Program-made: the position numbers and the translations under genes
Part shown: positions 18,504-27,202 of the stretch, piece by piece
Numbering within the stretch: position 1 is the stretch's first letter
Layout of the letters: each line of letters begins with the position of its first letter
Assembly (NCBI RefSeq): GCF_002751875.1
Contig: NZ_NMZM01000001.1
Span: 475,514-539,513 of the forward strand
From: Oceaniglobus indicus
Lineage (GTDB): Bacteria > Pseudomonadota > Alphaproteobacteria > Rhodobacterales > Rhodobacteraceae
DNA: 64,000 nt
Direction: 5' to 3'
The notes under the pieces: model-generated
The model's database searches: none
What the model was told of the DNA's origin: nothing
What the model saw: only the letters and a program-made list of their open reading frames with translations

Positions 18504-19691
18504 TCAGGCCGACGTGGCGGCGTGACGGTGACACCCCCCACCACCGCCCGATCCCGGGGCGTGCGGCAGGTAATCGGTGATCGCCCGCCCCCGCCCCGCT
18601 GCATAATCACGCCCGACGGCCGCCCAATCCACCGCGGCCCATGCGGCCCAATCGCCGTGCGACGTGCGTTGCGGCGCGCGGGCGGCAACCGGGGCCAGTC
18701 CCGCGGTCTGCGACGCCGTGATCCGTCCGTAATCCGCGATCTTCTGCCCTTCGGCAAAGGCCGACAACGCCTGGTCCCACCGCTCGCCCGCGATCGTCAG
18801 GCCCAGCGTGCGCGCGACCGGATCGTATTCAGCCGTGAACAGTGTGCCGAACCCTTCGCCGTATCGCTCCTGAAGCAGCGGCGCCTTCAGGAACCGCCGG
18901 TTCAGCGTGCGTGGCCCGGCCCGCATCCGCGACAGGTGAGCGTGCCGCTCGTGCGTGCGGGTGAAGGCGGGGCGGTCGGCGGGGCGCGGTCCGCTCTGGT
19001 GGTTGGTGGCGACGGCCCGGGGCATCACGGTGATCCCGCCGCCCGGCGACAGCTCGACACTGGCGGTGCGGCCCCCGGCATCGGCCAGCACCAGGTTATA
19101 GGCCATGTGCGACGGCACCCGGCGCAGCGCGGCCAGCGCCTGATCCACCGTGTCGCAGGTTTCGAGCACATAGCGCAGGATCGTGGTCACGCCGAACCCC
19201 TTGCCGGTTTCGGACCGCCCGCCATAGGCCAGCGCGACCGACAGGCCCGCGTCGTTGATCCCGTCCGACAGACCCCACAGGAATTCGACCATCCCCATGA
19301 CCGCGCGGCCGGTCCATTCGGTGCGCAGCATCAGCCCCTCGTTCAACTCGGGCGACAGGTCGTAATTGCGCACCAGACGCACGTCGTCGCCCTCGGCCAT
19401 GGCCGCCAGCGAACAGCCGCCCAGATAGGTCGGCGGACACCATGTGGACAGGAACCGCGCCGCCCGGTCCGACCCGCCCGCCAGCGCGGTGAGCTTTTCA
19501 TGCACCGGCGCCAGTTCCGGCATATGGCGGCGCAGCGCGGCGCGACAGTCCGCCGCCGATGGTCCGTTGTCGCCGCCGCGGGCGATGAACCATGCCTCGT
19601 AGGCGGGCCATGAGCGTTGCCAGCGCGCCGCCCATTTGGGGCCCGGTGTAGCCTCGTCCACGGCATCGAAGGTCAGTGTCATCGTGGTCAT
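18504..19691 (-). CDS. C45-type peptidase / acyl-CoA:6-APA acyltransferase-like Ntn hydrolase
   Basis: 395-residue protein resembling the C45 (penicillin acyltransferase-like) N-terminal-nucleophile hydrolases. The likely nucleophile is Cys93 in LGGCSLAAM, followed by the family run VRLVRNYDLSPEL and FLWGLSDGINDAGLSVALAYGG; the C-terminal half has MAYNLVLADAGG and ATNHQSG. In this superfamily autocleavage can expose the Cys; here about 92 residues would be released. It lies 1 bp from the esterase gene upstream, so the two are co-transcribed. Substrate unknown; conjugated bile-acid or acyl-amide hydrolysis are family possibilities. Confidence 0.78.
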   Translation of the reverse strand: MTTMTLTFDAVDEATPGPKWAARWQRSWPAYEAWFIARGGDNGPSAADCRAALRRHMPELAPVHEKLTALAGGSDRAARFLSTWCPPTYLGGCSLAAMAEGDDVRLVRNYDLSPELNEGLMLRTEWTGRAVMGMVEFLWGLSDGINDAGLSVALAYGGRSETGKGFGVTTILRYVLETCDTVDQALAALRRVPSHMAYNLVLADAGGRTASVELSPGGGITVMPRAVATNHQSGPRPADRPAFTRTHERHAHLSRMRAGPRTLNRRFLKAPLLQERYGEGFGTLFTAEYDPVARTLGLTIAGERWDQALSAFAEGQKIADYGRITASQTAGLAPVAARAPQRTSHGDWAAWAAVDWAAVGRDYAAGRGRAITDYLPHAPGSGGGGGCHRHAATSA

Positions 19692-19692
19692 C

Positions 19693-20823
19693 TCAAAGTT
19701 CCTTTTCGTTCAGAAAGAAGCGCACCATTTCGGCGCTGGCGTCGGGGCCCTTGGCGTCGGTGTAGGTGCCGGCGGGTTTCCCGCCCGACCACGCATGGCC
19801 CAGCCCATCGATCACCCAGTGTTCCAGGTCGGCAGCGCCGTCCGGCGATGCCGCGATCCGGCGGTGAAAGGCGCGCCCACCGACATCGCCGCGCACCTCG
19901 GTCTCGATGGTCTGGCGCGCGCCGCGATCCAGCGCCTGGCGCGCGATGGCCTCGCCGTTGGTGGGATGCACCGTCGCGTCGGCGGTGCCGTGAAAGACGA
20001 TGGTACGCACCGTCCCGGCGCCCGGATGCGCCGCGCCGCTGGGCGTGACGACGGCACCGTTGCCCGCCATGGCGGCGAAGGCTGACGCCACATCGTTGGC
20101 CGCACCGAGCGGCAGGCCCGAATGCGCCCCGACGGCTGAAAACACGTCCGGGTAGGTCGCCCCGAGGATCACCGCCATCGCCGCACCGGCCGACAGGCCC
20201 GCGACGAACGTTCGTTCGCGGCTCACGCCGAATTCCGCCATCGCGTCGCGGGTGATCGCGGCCAGGATGGCCGGTTCGCCACGTTCGCGTCGCTGATCGC
20301 CCCGGCTGAACCAGTTCCAGCAGGATTGCGCGTTGTCGCCGCGCGATTGCTGTGGATAGATCACCACAAGACGGTGCTTTTCGGCCAGATCGTTCATGCC
20401 GGTGCCGCGGGCGAAGTCCTCGGGCGTCTGGGTGCAGCCGTGCAACATCACGACAATCCCCGCCACGCCGTCGGTGGCCGTGGCCGGAACATAGGTGCGG
20501 AAGGCACGCCCGCCCTCGGTGGCATCGCTGCGCCGGAACACGGCGCCCTCCACAAGCGGTGCGTCCGGTGCTGTGTTCCGGCCCGCAAGGCCCCCCATCA
20601 ATGCGTTCATGTCCGGCAGGCTGCCCATGTCCGACAGCTTGCCCATGCCCGGCAAACCGCCCATATCGGGCAGGCCGCCAAAGCCGCCCTCGTTCGCCAG
20701 CGGCGACACCAGCCCGTGTTGCGCCAGCGTCCGCTGCACCAGATCGCGCGCCGCCTCGCCGTTGACCGGCCGTGCACCATCGGTCGCCCGACGCATGGCG
20801 TCGGCGTTCAGTTTCTTGATCAT
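19693..20823 (-). CDS. PHB-depolymerase-family esterase
   Basis: 376-residue alpha/beta hydrolase of the LpqC/poly(3-hydroxybutyrate) depolymerase family. The oxyanion segment VVMLHGCTQTPEDFA is at 125-138, the nucleophile Ser211 in AGLSAGAAM, an Asp in FHGTADATVHP and the His in DGLGHAWSGG. Residues 47-80 form a low-complexity Gly/Leu/Pro/Asp/Met stretch (GGLPDMGGLPGMGKLSDMG) that is not part of the fold. No signal peptide is seen, so an intracellular or non-classically exported enzyme is likely. Confidence 0.85.
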   Translation of the reverse strand: MIKKLNADAMRRATDGARPVNGEAARDLVQRTLAQHGLVSPLANEGGFGGLPDMGGLPGMGKLSDMGSLPDMNALMGGLAGRNTAPDAPLVEGAVFRRSDATEGGRAFRTYVPATATDGVAGIVVMLHGCTQTPEDFARGTGMNDLAEKHRLVVIYPQQSRGDNAQSCWNWFSRGDQRRERGEPAILAAITRDAMAEFGVSRERTFVAGLSAGAAMAVILGATYPDVFSAVGAHSGLPLGAANDVASAFAAMAGNGAVVTPSGAAHPGAGTVRTIVFHGTADATVHPTNGEAIARQALDRGARQTIETEVRGDVGGRAFHRRIAASPDGAADLEHWVIDGLGHAWSGGKPAGTYTDAKGPDASAEMVRFFLNEKEL

Positions 20824-20850
20824 TTCGTTCCTTTCAGGGGCGTGTGCGCC

Positions 20851-21267
20851 CTATTTAATTCTGTCTTTCAGGGCTTCGCGGATGTCCGCGGGCGCCTGCA
20901 ATGCGCCCAGCACGGTGATCGACCCGATGGTCGCCCGTGCCAGGTCGGGCGTCACGTCGGCCGCGATCCGTGCCAGCCCCACAACCTTGACGTGCAGGAT
21001 TTCGCCCGCGTCGCGCACGGCTTCCAGATCGGCGCGCGACCAGTCCCGAAGTCCCAGTTCCATGGTGTGTCGTTCGATCGAGGCGGTGACCGCCTCGCCG
21101 TGGGTGGACAGCTGGTTACGGATCGCCGTGCGGATGAAATCGCTGCGGTTGGAATAGAATCCCTCCTGCACCAGAAGGTCGATCCGGCCCAGATCCACGA
21201 AGCCGAGGTTGATCGTGATCTTCTCGCTCTCGGGTTGCCGGTCGCGAATTTGCCTGACGTTGCTCAT
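20851..21267 (-). CDS. Ribbon-helix-helix (CopG-family) transcriptional regulator
   Basis: 138-residue regulator. The N-terminal ribbon-helix-helix is seen in ITINLGFVDLGRIDLLVQEGFYSNRSDFIRTAIRNQLS (about residues 17-54); the remainder is a predicted alpha/beta domain of unknown ligand. The start at 21267 is preceded by AGGGA at about 8 nt; an in-frame ATG at 21276 is the alternative. It lies 27 bp upstream of the esterase gene, in the same direction, so it probably controls that esterase/acyltransferase operon. Confidence 0.85.
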   Translation of the reverse strand: MSNVRQIRDRQPESEKITINLGFVDLGRIDLLVQEGFYSNRSDFIRTAIRNQLSTHGEAVTASIERHTMELGLRDWSRADLEAVRDAGEILHVKVVGLARIAADVTPDLARATIGSITVLGALQAPADIREALKDRIK

Positions 21268-21279
21268 ATCGAACATCCC

Positions 21280-21303
21280 TATGCCATCCATGTGGATGGT
21301 ATA
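21280..21303. promoter_or_regulatory. Palindromic operator candidate upstream of the CopG-type regulator
   Basis: CCATCCA (21284-21290) and TGGATGG (21293-21299) form a perfect 7-bp inverted repeat with a 2-bp centre, extended by TAT/ATA to 11-bp arms with one mismatch. It lies 13 bp before the regulator start and is the right size for an RHH tetramer, so autoregulation is likely. Confidence 0.5.
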
Positions 21304-21456
21304 TGGCTGTGCATGTGGCTGTTGCAAGGTTTCTTTGCCGATCTCGCGCAGGTTTCTTTCCAAAGCCGGGCGTCGCGGGCCACCCGCCGGACAAGGTGAT
21401 TGATCTGACGGGGCAGTGATGGCACGCTCGGCCCTGCTTTTCGGGACACCCTACGC

Positions 21457-22587
21457 ATGCGCAAGATCGCGATCTTTTCACTGACGCCCTCGCCGCCGGC
21501 GCCCGTTGCCACGCGCAGCACCTTGGCCGCGTTCGAGCAGACCTTCGCGGACGCGCAGATCGACATCATATACGTGCTGGACCGTCTCAGGAAAAACCGC
21601 GCCGCCATGGCGAGGGCCGCCGCGGTTGCCGCCGCGACCTATGCCCCCGACCTGATCCGCGGGCGCAAGGCGTTGAAATACGCGGCGTTCCGGACACCGT
21701 GGATCTTTCGCTGGATCAAGCGCGAGATGGCGCAATGCGTTTCGGCCAGGGATTATGCCTTCTCGATCCAGCTGCAATCGCTGTTCGACGCCAGCGTGCC
21801 GGGGCTTCCCAATTTCGTCTATACCGACCACACGCACCTGGAAAACCTGCGGTTCGACGGCTTCACCCCCGCCGATCTGTATAGTCGGGCATGGATCGAC
21901 TGCGAACGCAGCATCTATCACAATGCCACCACCGTTTTTACGTGGAGTTCCAACGTCAGCCGATCGCTGCACGTCGATTACGACATGCCGGAAAACCGAG
22001 TCGAATGTGTCTATACCGGCAGCAATTCGGCCATCCCGCCGCCGTCCCCGGACGACACCGGCCGATACGCGCGCAAGAACATCCTGTTCGTCGGTGTCGA
22101 TTGGGATCGCAAGGGCGGTCCGGTGCTGATCAAGGCGTTCCGCCGCCTGCGCGACCGCCATCCCGACGCGCGCCTGACTCTGGTGGGTGACGTGCCCGAC
22201 CTGGGCGACATCCCCGGTGTCGATGTGCGGGGGCGTGTTCCGCTTGAGGATCTGCCGGCTATCTACGGCGCGGCGTCGATCTTCTGCATGCCGACGCGAC
22301 TGGAACCCTTCGGCAACGTGTTCGTCGAGGCGATGTGGCAACACCTGCCGGTGGTCGCGACCCGCGTGGGCGCCTTGCCCGATATTGTCGAGGACGGCCT
22401 GAACGGATTTCTCGTCACCCCCGAGGACGACGCCGCCCTGGCCGACCGGCTTTGCGCCCTGCTGGACGATCCGGCGCGCTGTGCGGCCTTCGGCGCGGCG
22501 GGGCGTGCGCGTGCCGAGGCGCGGTATGACTGGCCGCTTGTCGCCGGTCGCATCCGCAAGCGCATCGAAGCCGAGATCGCCGGATGA
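21457..22587 (+). CDS. Glycosyltransferase family 4
   Basis: 376-residue GT-B glycosyltransferase. The C-terminal donor half has ILFVGVDWDRKGGPVLIKAFR, the RGRVPLEDLPAIYGAASIFCMPTRLEPFGNVFVEAM run with the retaining EX7E motif (Glu of LEPFG and FVEAM) and ATRVGALPDIV. It starts the polysaccharide locus and overlaps the following secreted-protein gene by 4 bp. Sugar donor and acceptor unknown. Confidence 0.88.
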   Translation: MRKIAIFSLTPSPPAPVATRSTLAAFEQTFADAQIDIIYVLDRLRKNRAAMARAAAVAAATYAPDLIRGRKALKYAAFRTPWIFRWIKREMAQCVSARDYAFSIQLQSLFDASVPGLPNFVYTDHTHLENLRFDGFTPADLYSRAWIDCERSIYHNATTVFTWSSNVSRSLHVDYDMPENRVECVYTGSNSAIPPPSPDDTGRYARKNILFVGVDWDRKGGPVLIKAFRRLRDRHPDARLTLVGDVPDLGDIPGVDVRGRVPLEDLPAIYGAASIFCMPTRLEPFGNVFVEAMWQHLPVVATRVGALPDIVEDGLNGFLVTPEDDAALADRLCALLDDPARCAAFGAAGRARAEARYDWPLVAGRIRKRIEAEIAG

Positions 22588-23501
22588 GCCGGCGCGGCCC
22601 GCCCCTTGGTCGGCCGATCCGAAGTCGCGCGGGCGGAATGCGCCGGGGCACAAGATGCACCGCGAACATCGCCCGCGCGCTGTGTCTTGCGCTGGCATTC
22701 GGCGTCGCGGCGGGCGCGCCAAAGGCCGACACCCCCACGGACGATGCGGACTGTGGCACGTCCTGGGCCAAGGCATGGATCGAACGCGCCTTTGCGGGTG
22801 CCGACCGGCGGACCGGCCAGTTCACCAAGCGGGTCGCGCTTGAAACTCCGGTGCTTGTTCACGACGCCACGCTTTCGGGGCCGCGGGTCGGCTTTTCGGT
22901 CTGGCACGGGGGCGATCCACAGGACCGCCGCGCGGCCTTCCGCAACGTGACGATCTCGGATCTGCGTTCGAGCGACATCTATGGCGCCGGGATCAAGACC
23001 AACCGCAAGGATGGCGGCATTCGGCTTTTTCTGGCCGATGTCACCATCCGCCCCGGCTGGCCCGCCTGGGAATCCTACGCGACGACCAATTATGACGCGA
23101 TCGTGCTGGACGGTGCCGCGGCCTTTCATGCGCAATCGCTGCGCATCGCCGACTGGAACGCGGATTCTGCCATCGACAACAAGGCCGACGTGTCGCAGAT
23201 CGTCGATCTTGCCATATCCGGCCCGGGCCACCGGCCGCTGCGCTATTGGACGCCGGGGCCGCATTACCTGGTCGGGGCGCGGATCGACAAGCCGGGCGGT
23301 GGCACGCTGATCTGGTTTGACGACTGCAGCACGGTATCGCTGCACATATATGACAGTCTTTTCAACGGCGTGCCCCGCCTTCGCCCGGATCAGATATCCT
23401 GTGCAACGGGAAACGCGCCGGCGATCCTGTATCCGGCGCGCGATCCGCGGACGACGGGCGACATGCACCCGATGTTCCGGGCTTGCGCCGCGGGCGACTG
23501 A
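22584..23501 (+). CDS. Secreted protein of unknown function, possible right-handed beta-helix
   Basis: 305 residues, not assignable to a named family by eye. A basic N-terminus is followed by a hydrophobic stretch ALCLALAFGVAAGAPKA (about 32-48) suggesting a signal peptide with an unusually long n-region; an internal ATG at 22638 (MRRGTR) would give a normal one. The body has repeated short strand-like units (RNVTISDLRSSDIYGAGIKT, LFLADVTIRPG, LRIADWNADSAIDN) that resemble pectate-lyase-type coils. Four cysteines could form disulfides. Being coupled to a glycosyltransferase, it may bind, modify or cleave the polysaccharide in the periplasm. Confidence 0.7.
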   Translation: MSRRGPPLGRPIRSRAGGMRRGTRCTANIARALCLALAFGVAAGAPKADTPTDDADCGTSWAKAWIERAFAGADRRTGQFTKRVALETPVLVHDATLSGPRVGFSVWHGGDPQDRRAAFRNVTISDLRSSDIYGAGIKTNRKDGGIRLFLADVTIRPGWPAWESYATTNYDAIVLDGAAAFHAQSLRIADWNADSAIDNKADVSQIVDLAISGPGHRPLRYWTPGPHYLVGARIDKPGGGTLIWFDDCSTVSLHIYDSLFNGVPRLRPDQISCATGNAPAILYPARDPRTTGDMHPMFRACAAGD

Positions 23502-23693
23502 ACGGGCGGTCACGCCGCCGCTGACATCCTGGCGAAATCGTCATAAAATAGCCCTATTGGCAGCGTCATCTCGCGCAATGATGCAACCGGGAGAGCGCGG
23601 CACACCCTTGCGATCGCCGTCTCTATGGTAGAGTTCCGTTTTGCCGACGACGTCCGCGTTTCAGACCGCAAGCAGTTGATCAGGAATTCACAC

Positions 23694-25814
23694 GTGACGA
23701 TGGACCCTTGGGACAGAGTTGAACCGGCACCGGGGCCGGCGGGGTCCGATCCGGGCGGCGTGTCCTTGTGGTCGATCGCAATGGGCGCCAAGTGGCGCAT
23801 CCTGCCGGGCGCAGTCATGGCCGCGATCCTGACCTACGGTGCGCTGACCCAGGTGGCGCCGCTTTACGAGGCCGAAACGCAAGTCATGCTCGAGGTGGCG
23901 CCCGCGCCGGTGATCGACATTCCCAACGTGGTGGCAGACCAGGTCGGCAATGTCGCCACACTCCAGAGCGCGCTGATCGTCATGCGCTCAAGCGATGTCA
24001 TGCGCGCGGTGGTCACCGAACTGGACCTGACCACGCGGGCCGAGTTCAACCCCGCCTTGCGCACGCCCGGCCCCTTGGATCGCGCGAAAGCCGCGATCCG
24101 CGCGCTGCTGCCGGCCGAAGACGACGATGTCGCGGCCCCGCGTGATCCGGTCAGCCGAACGGCGCGGGTTCTGCGCGAAACCGTCGCGACCCGGGTGCTG
24201 GGCGAATCCCTGATCATCGAAATCTCGGCCCAATCCCAGAATGCGGCCCTGTCGGCGGCAATCGCCAACGAGGTGGCCGAGCAATACATCCTGAAGCAGA
24301 TCGAGCTGAAGACGATTGCCGCCGACCGCGCCACCGCCTGGCTGGAAGACCGCACCGACGAATTGCGGCGCGAACTGGAAGCCGCCGAGGCCCGTGTGTC
24401 GGAGGCGCGGCGCGCGGTGATCGACGTCGGCCAATCCGTCTCCACCGATCTCGAGCGGCAGATCTCGGAACTCACCGCGCAGATCGGGCAGCTCACGCTG
24501 CAGCGCGACGAACTGGCGGCCCAGCGCACCGAGCTGACCCAGCTGTCGGACAGCGAAAACTATGTGACGCTTGCGGCCGCGGCGGCCCTGCCCGGCCTGA
24601 CGGCGATGATCGAACAGCTGTCACAACTGGATCGGCAGGTGATCGAACTGCGCGCCCAATACGGCGATCACCCGAAGACGCGCGAGGTGCTGGCAACACG
24701 CGCCCAGCTGGAACAGCAGTTGCAGGACGAAATCGGTCGCGTGCTGTCGGGGCTCGACGTGCGGATCAACGTGCTGGACGATCGGCTGGACGCGCTTGAC
24801 GTGCAACTGCGCGAGACGCGCGGCGGCCTGCTTGACAGTCGCGGCGACGACTTGTCGTTGCAGGCCCTGGAACGCGAGGCCGAGGCGTCGCGCGATGTCT
24901 ATGACCGATTTGCGCTGCGGCTGAAGGACGTGCGCGAACGCAGCCTGTTCCAGTCACCGGGCGCGCGGATCGTTTCGGCGGCGGAACGCCCGTCCGATCC
25001 GGTGTCGCCGCAAAAGGCCAGCGGCGCGGTGCTGGGCGGTGTCGGGGGCGGCGCGCTGGTTCTGGCGCTGCTGGCGTTCTTTCGCCGCCCGTCGACCGCC
25101 GTGACCCGCGCCGACGAGGTCCACCGCCTGACCGGCGTCGGCCACGTGCAACCCATCCCGCTGATGCCCCGCGCCGCGACGCCGCTGGAGATGTTGCGCC
25201 TGATGCACCGCCCGAAAGGCGCCAACCTGGACAGCGTGATGCGGTGGTTCCAGCTTCGGCTGATGCCGAAGACCCACAAGTGGTCGACGCTGATCGTCGT
25301 GACCTCGGTCGAAGAGGGCGACGGCAAATCGTCGCTCAGCCTGCTGTTGTCCGACACCTTTGCCGCGAATGATTACTCCACCGTCCTGATCAATGCCGAC
25401 CCCACCGGCGGCGGTCTGGCCGGGCTGGGCCAGACCCGGGATTACGAAAGCCTGAAGTTCGGGTTTCTGGATTATTCCGAAGATGCCATGCGGATCGTCG
25501 AACGCCACGTCGCCGTCGAATCCAGCCTGCACGACCGCAAGGAGAACATCCTGAACGCCGATGTGATCATCGTCGATGCCCAGGCGATGCCCATGTCGTC
25601 GCGCATGGTCGAGATCGGCCAGATGGCGGATCACGTGATTGTCGCCTGCAGCTGGAACCAGACCAGTCGCACGGCCTTGCAGCAATGCGTGTCGGGCCTG
25701 CGCGAGGTCGGCGTGGCGGTCAGCGCGGTCGCGCTGAACCGTATGCCGGCCAAGGCCCTGCCGCCCCTGCGCCGGGTGGCGCGCGCGGCACCACGTCGCA
25801 TCGCGTCGGCGTGA
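23694..25814 (+). CDS. Wzz-type chain-length determinant / tyrosine-kinase-like polysaccharide protein
   Basis: 706-residue inner-membrane protein. Order: a first membrane helix near residues 35-60, a periplasmic Wzz domain with long coiled coils (EDRTDELRRELEAAEARVSE and ELTAQIGQLTLQRDELAAQR), a second helix AVLGGVGGGALVLALLAFF, then a cytoplasmic P-loop domain with Walker-A-like VEEGDGKSSLS, VLINADPTGGG (A' region) and DVIIVDAQAM. The C-terminus ends in basic residues without a tyrosine cluster, unlike autophosphorylating BY-kinases. GTG 23694 is chosen because AGGA lies 8 nt upstream; ATG 23700 is the next candidate and the frame is open from 23625. It probably sets polymer length together with the polymerase behind it. 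Confidence 0.82.
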   Translation: MTMDPWDRVEPAPGPAGSDPGGVSLWSIAMGAKWRILPGAVMAAILTYGALTQVAPLYEAETQVMLEVAPAPVIDIPNVVADQVGNVATLQSALIVMRSSDVMRAVVTELDLTTRAEFNPALRTPGPLDRAKAAIRALLPAEDDDVAAPRDPVSRTARVLRETVATRVLGESLIIEISAQSQNAALSAAIANEVAEQYILKQIELKTIAADRATAWLEDRTDELRRELEAAEARVSEARRAVIDVGQSVSTDLERQISELTAQIGQLTLQRDELAAQRTELTQLSDSENYVTLAAAAALPGLTAMIEQLSQLDRQVIELRAQYGDHPKTREVLATRAQLEQQLQDEIGRVLSGLDVRINVLDDRLDALDVQLRETRGGLLDSRGDDLSLQALEREAEASRDVYDRFALRLKDVRERSLFQSPGARIVSAAERPSDPVSPQKASGAVLGGVGGGALVLALLAFFRRPSTAVTRADEVHRLTGVGHVQPIPLMPRAATPLEMLRLMHRPKGANLDSVMRWFQLRLMPKTHKWSTLIVVTSVEEGDGKSSLSLLLSDTFAANDYSTVLINADPTGGGLAGLGQTRDYESLKFGFLDYSEDAMRIVERHVAVESSLHDRKENILNADVIIVDAQAMPMSSRMVEIGQMADHVIVACSWNQTSRTALQQCVSGLREVGVAVSAVALNRMPAKALPPLRRVARAAPRRIASA

Positions 25815-25833
25815 GCGGTCTGGGGAAACCTGC

Positions 25834-27144
25834 ATGTGGACGCTGATTTCACTGGGAACCATCCTGGCGAGTTTCCTTGTTCTGATGCGCACGTTGCGCG
25901 CGCTTGACAGCGATCGGTTGTCGATCCTGGTCATCGGCCTGATCTGGACACGCTTTGCCCTGACCGCGCTGGGTGAGCCGGCCCTGCGCCCGGTGGCGGC
26001 CGGACAATCCCTGCTGGCGATCGGAACGCTGGGGCTGACGGCGGTCGCGATCCTTGTCGTGCCGCTGCACCGTTACCGCGACTGGCGCGCGCTGCCGTTC
26101 TTCGGCTTCATCGCGCTTGCGGTCCTCAGCGGTGTGTTGAATGGCCGAATCGGCGCGCTGGTCAATGCCGTGGTGCTTTGGGCGATGTTCCTGGTCTGTG
26201 CGCTGCTTTTGCACCGTGCGTTCCAGATCCACGGCGCCCGCCCCGTCCTGCGCTGCCTGCTTGCGGCATTCGCGCTGCCCCTGGCGATGCAGGCGATGTC
26301 GGTGGCCACGAACCGTTCGCTGGTCGGTATGGATGGCACGATCAGCTATGTCGGCAATTACGCGCACGAAGCGGTCTTCGCCACGGTCGCGCTTGCGCTG
26401 CTCTGGCTGGTGACGCTGTATCCCTGGCGGCACCGGGGTGTGCATCTGTCGGCGTTCGCGGTGGTGCTGGCTTCGCTGGCGCTGTCGAATTACCGCACGA
26501 TGATGCTGGCCGCTCTGCCGTTGCTGTTCGCGCTGGCGATCCAGTTCCTGCCGGGACGGCAACTGCGTCGGGCCGTTGTGCCGGTGACGCTGGGCGCGCT
26601 GCTGCTGGCGGCACTGGCGCCGCTGTTGCCGGGCGGGCGCTTTGACGAGATCGGCCTCGTGCTGAACGAATTCGGCAGCTTGGTCAAACCGCCCCAGGAA
26701 TACACCTTCAGCGAACAGCGGATCCTGTCGGCCCGCGGTTTCATCGCCGCCTCCTATGTGCAGGACTTCATCGCCGGCAGCCCCGTGCAACAGATCGTGG
26801 GCTTCGGCCCGGGCGCGCAGGCGCGCAACATCGCCGTGCATCCCCACAACGAATACCTGCGCATGATGTTCGAGTTCGGCCTTGTCGGGCTGGCGCTCTG
26901 GGTGGGCCTGCTGATCCGCTATATCGCGATCGCCCTCGGTCGCATCGCCCACCCCGTCGGGCTGGTCGTCGCGTCGGGGTATGGGGCGATCCTGATCGGC
27001 AGTCTCGGCACCTCGTTCTTCAACCGGCCGGAAGGGATGATCCTTCTGGCAATGCTGTGTTCCGTCACATGGTATCTGGCGGAACCGCGCGCCGTGACCC
27101 CGGAGGCGGCGTCGGCCCTGCGGTCGCGCCGGCCGGTGGTGTGA
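25834..27144 (+). CDS. O-antigen ligase / polysaccharide polymerase family membrane protein
   Basis: 436 residues with about eleven hydrophobic segments and one large periplasmic loop near residues 280-345. That loop carries FGPGAQARNIAVHPHNEYLRMMFEFGLVGL, the H-x-x-x-N-E-Y pattern of WaaL/Wzy proteins. It would polymerise or ligate the repeat unit at the periplasmic face. It lies 19 bp after the Wzz-like gene. Confidence 0.85.
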   Translation: MWTLISLGTILASFLVLMRTLRALDSDRLSILVIGLIWTRFALTALGEPALRPVAAGQSLLAIGTLGLTAVAILVVPLHRYRDWRALPFFGFIALAVLSGVLNGRIGALVNAVVLWAMFLVCALLLHRAFQIHGARPVLRCLLAAFALPLAMQAMSVATNRSLVGMDGTISYVGNYAHEAVFATVALALLWLVTLYPWRHRGVHLSAFAVVLASLALSNYRTMMLAALPLLFALAIQFLPGRQLRRAVVPVTLGALLLAALAPLLPGGRFDEIGLVLNEFGSLVKPPQEYTFSEQRILSARGFIAASYVQDFIAGSPVQQIVGFGPGAQARNIAVHPHNEYLRMMFEFGLVGLALWVGLLIRYIAIALGRIAHPVGLVVASGYGAILIGSLGTSFFNRPEGMILLAMLCSVTWYLAEPRAVTPEAASALRSRRPVV

Positions 27145-27202
27145 AGATGCCCCGTCCGGTCCGCCCCGCCCTGCCCCCGCTGACCCTGCCCGGTGCGCCG
27201 CG

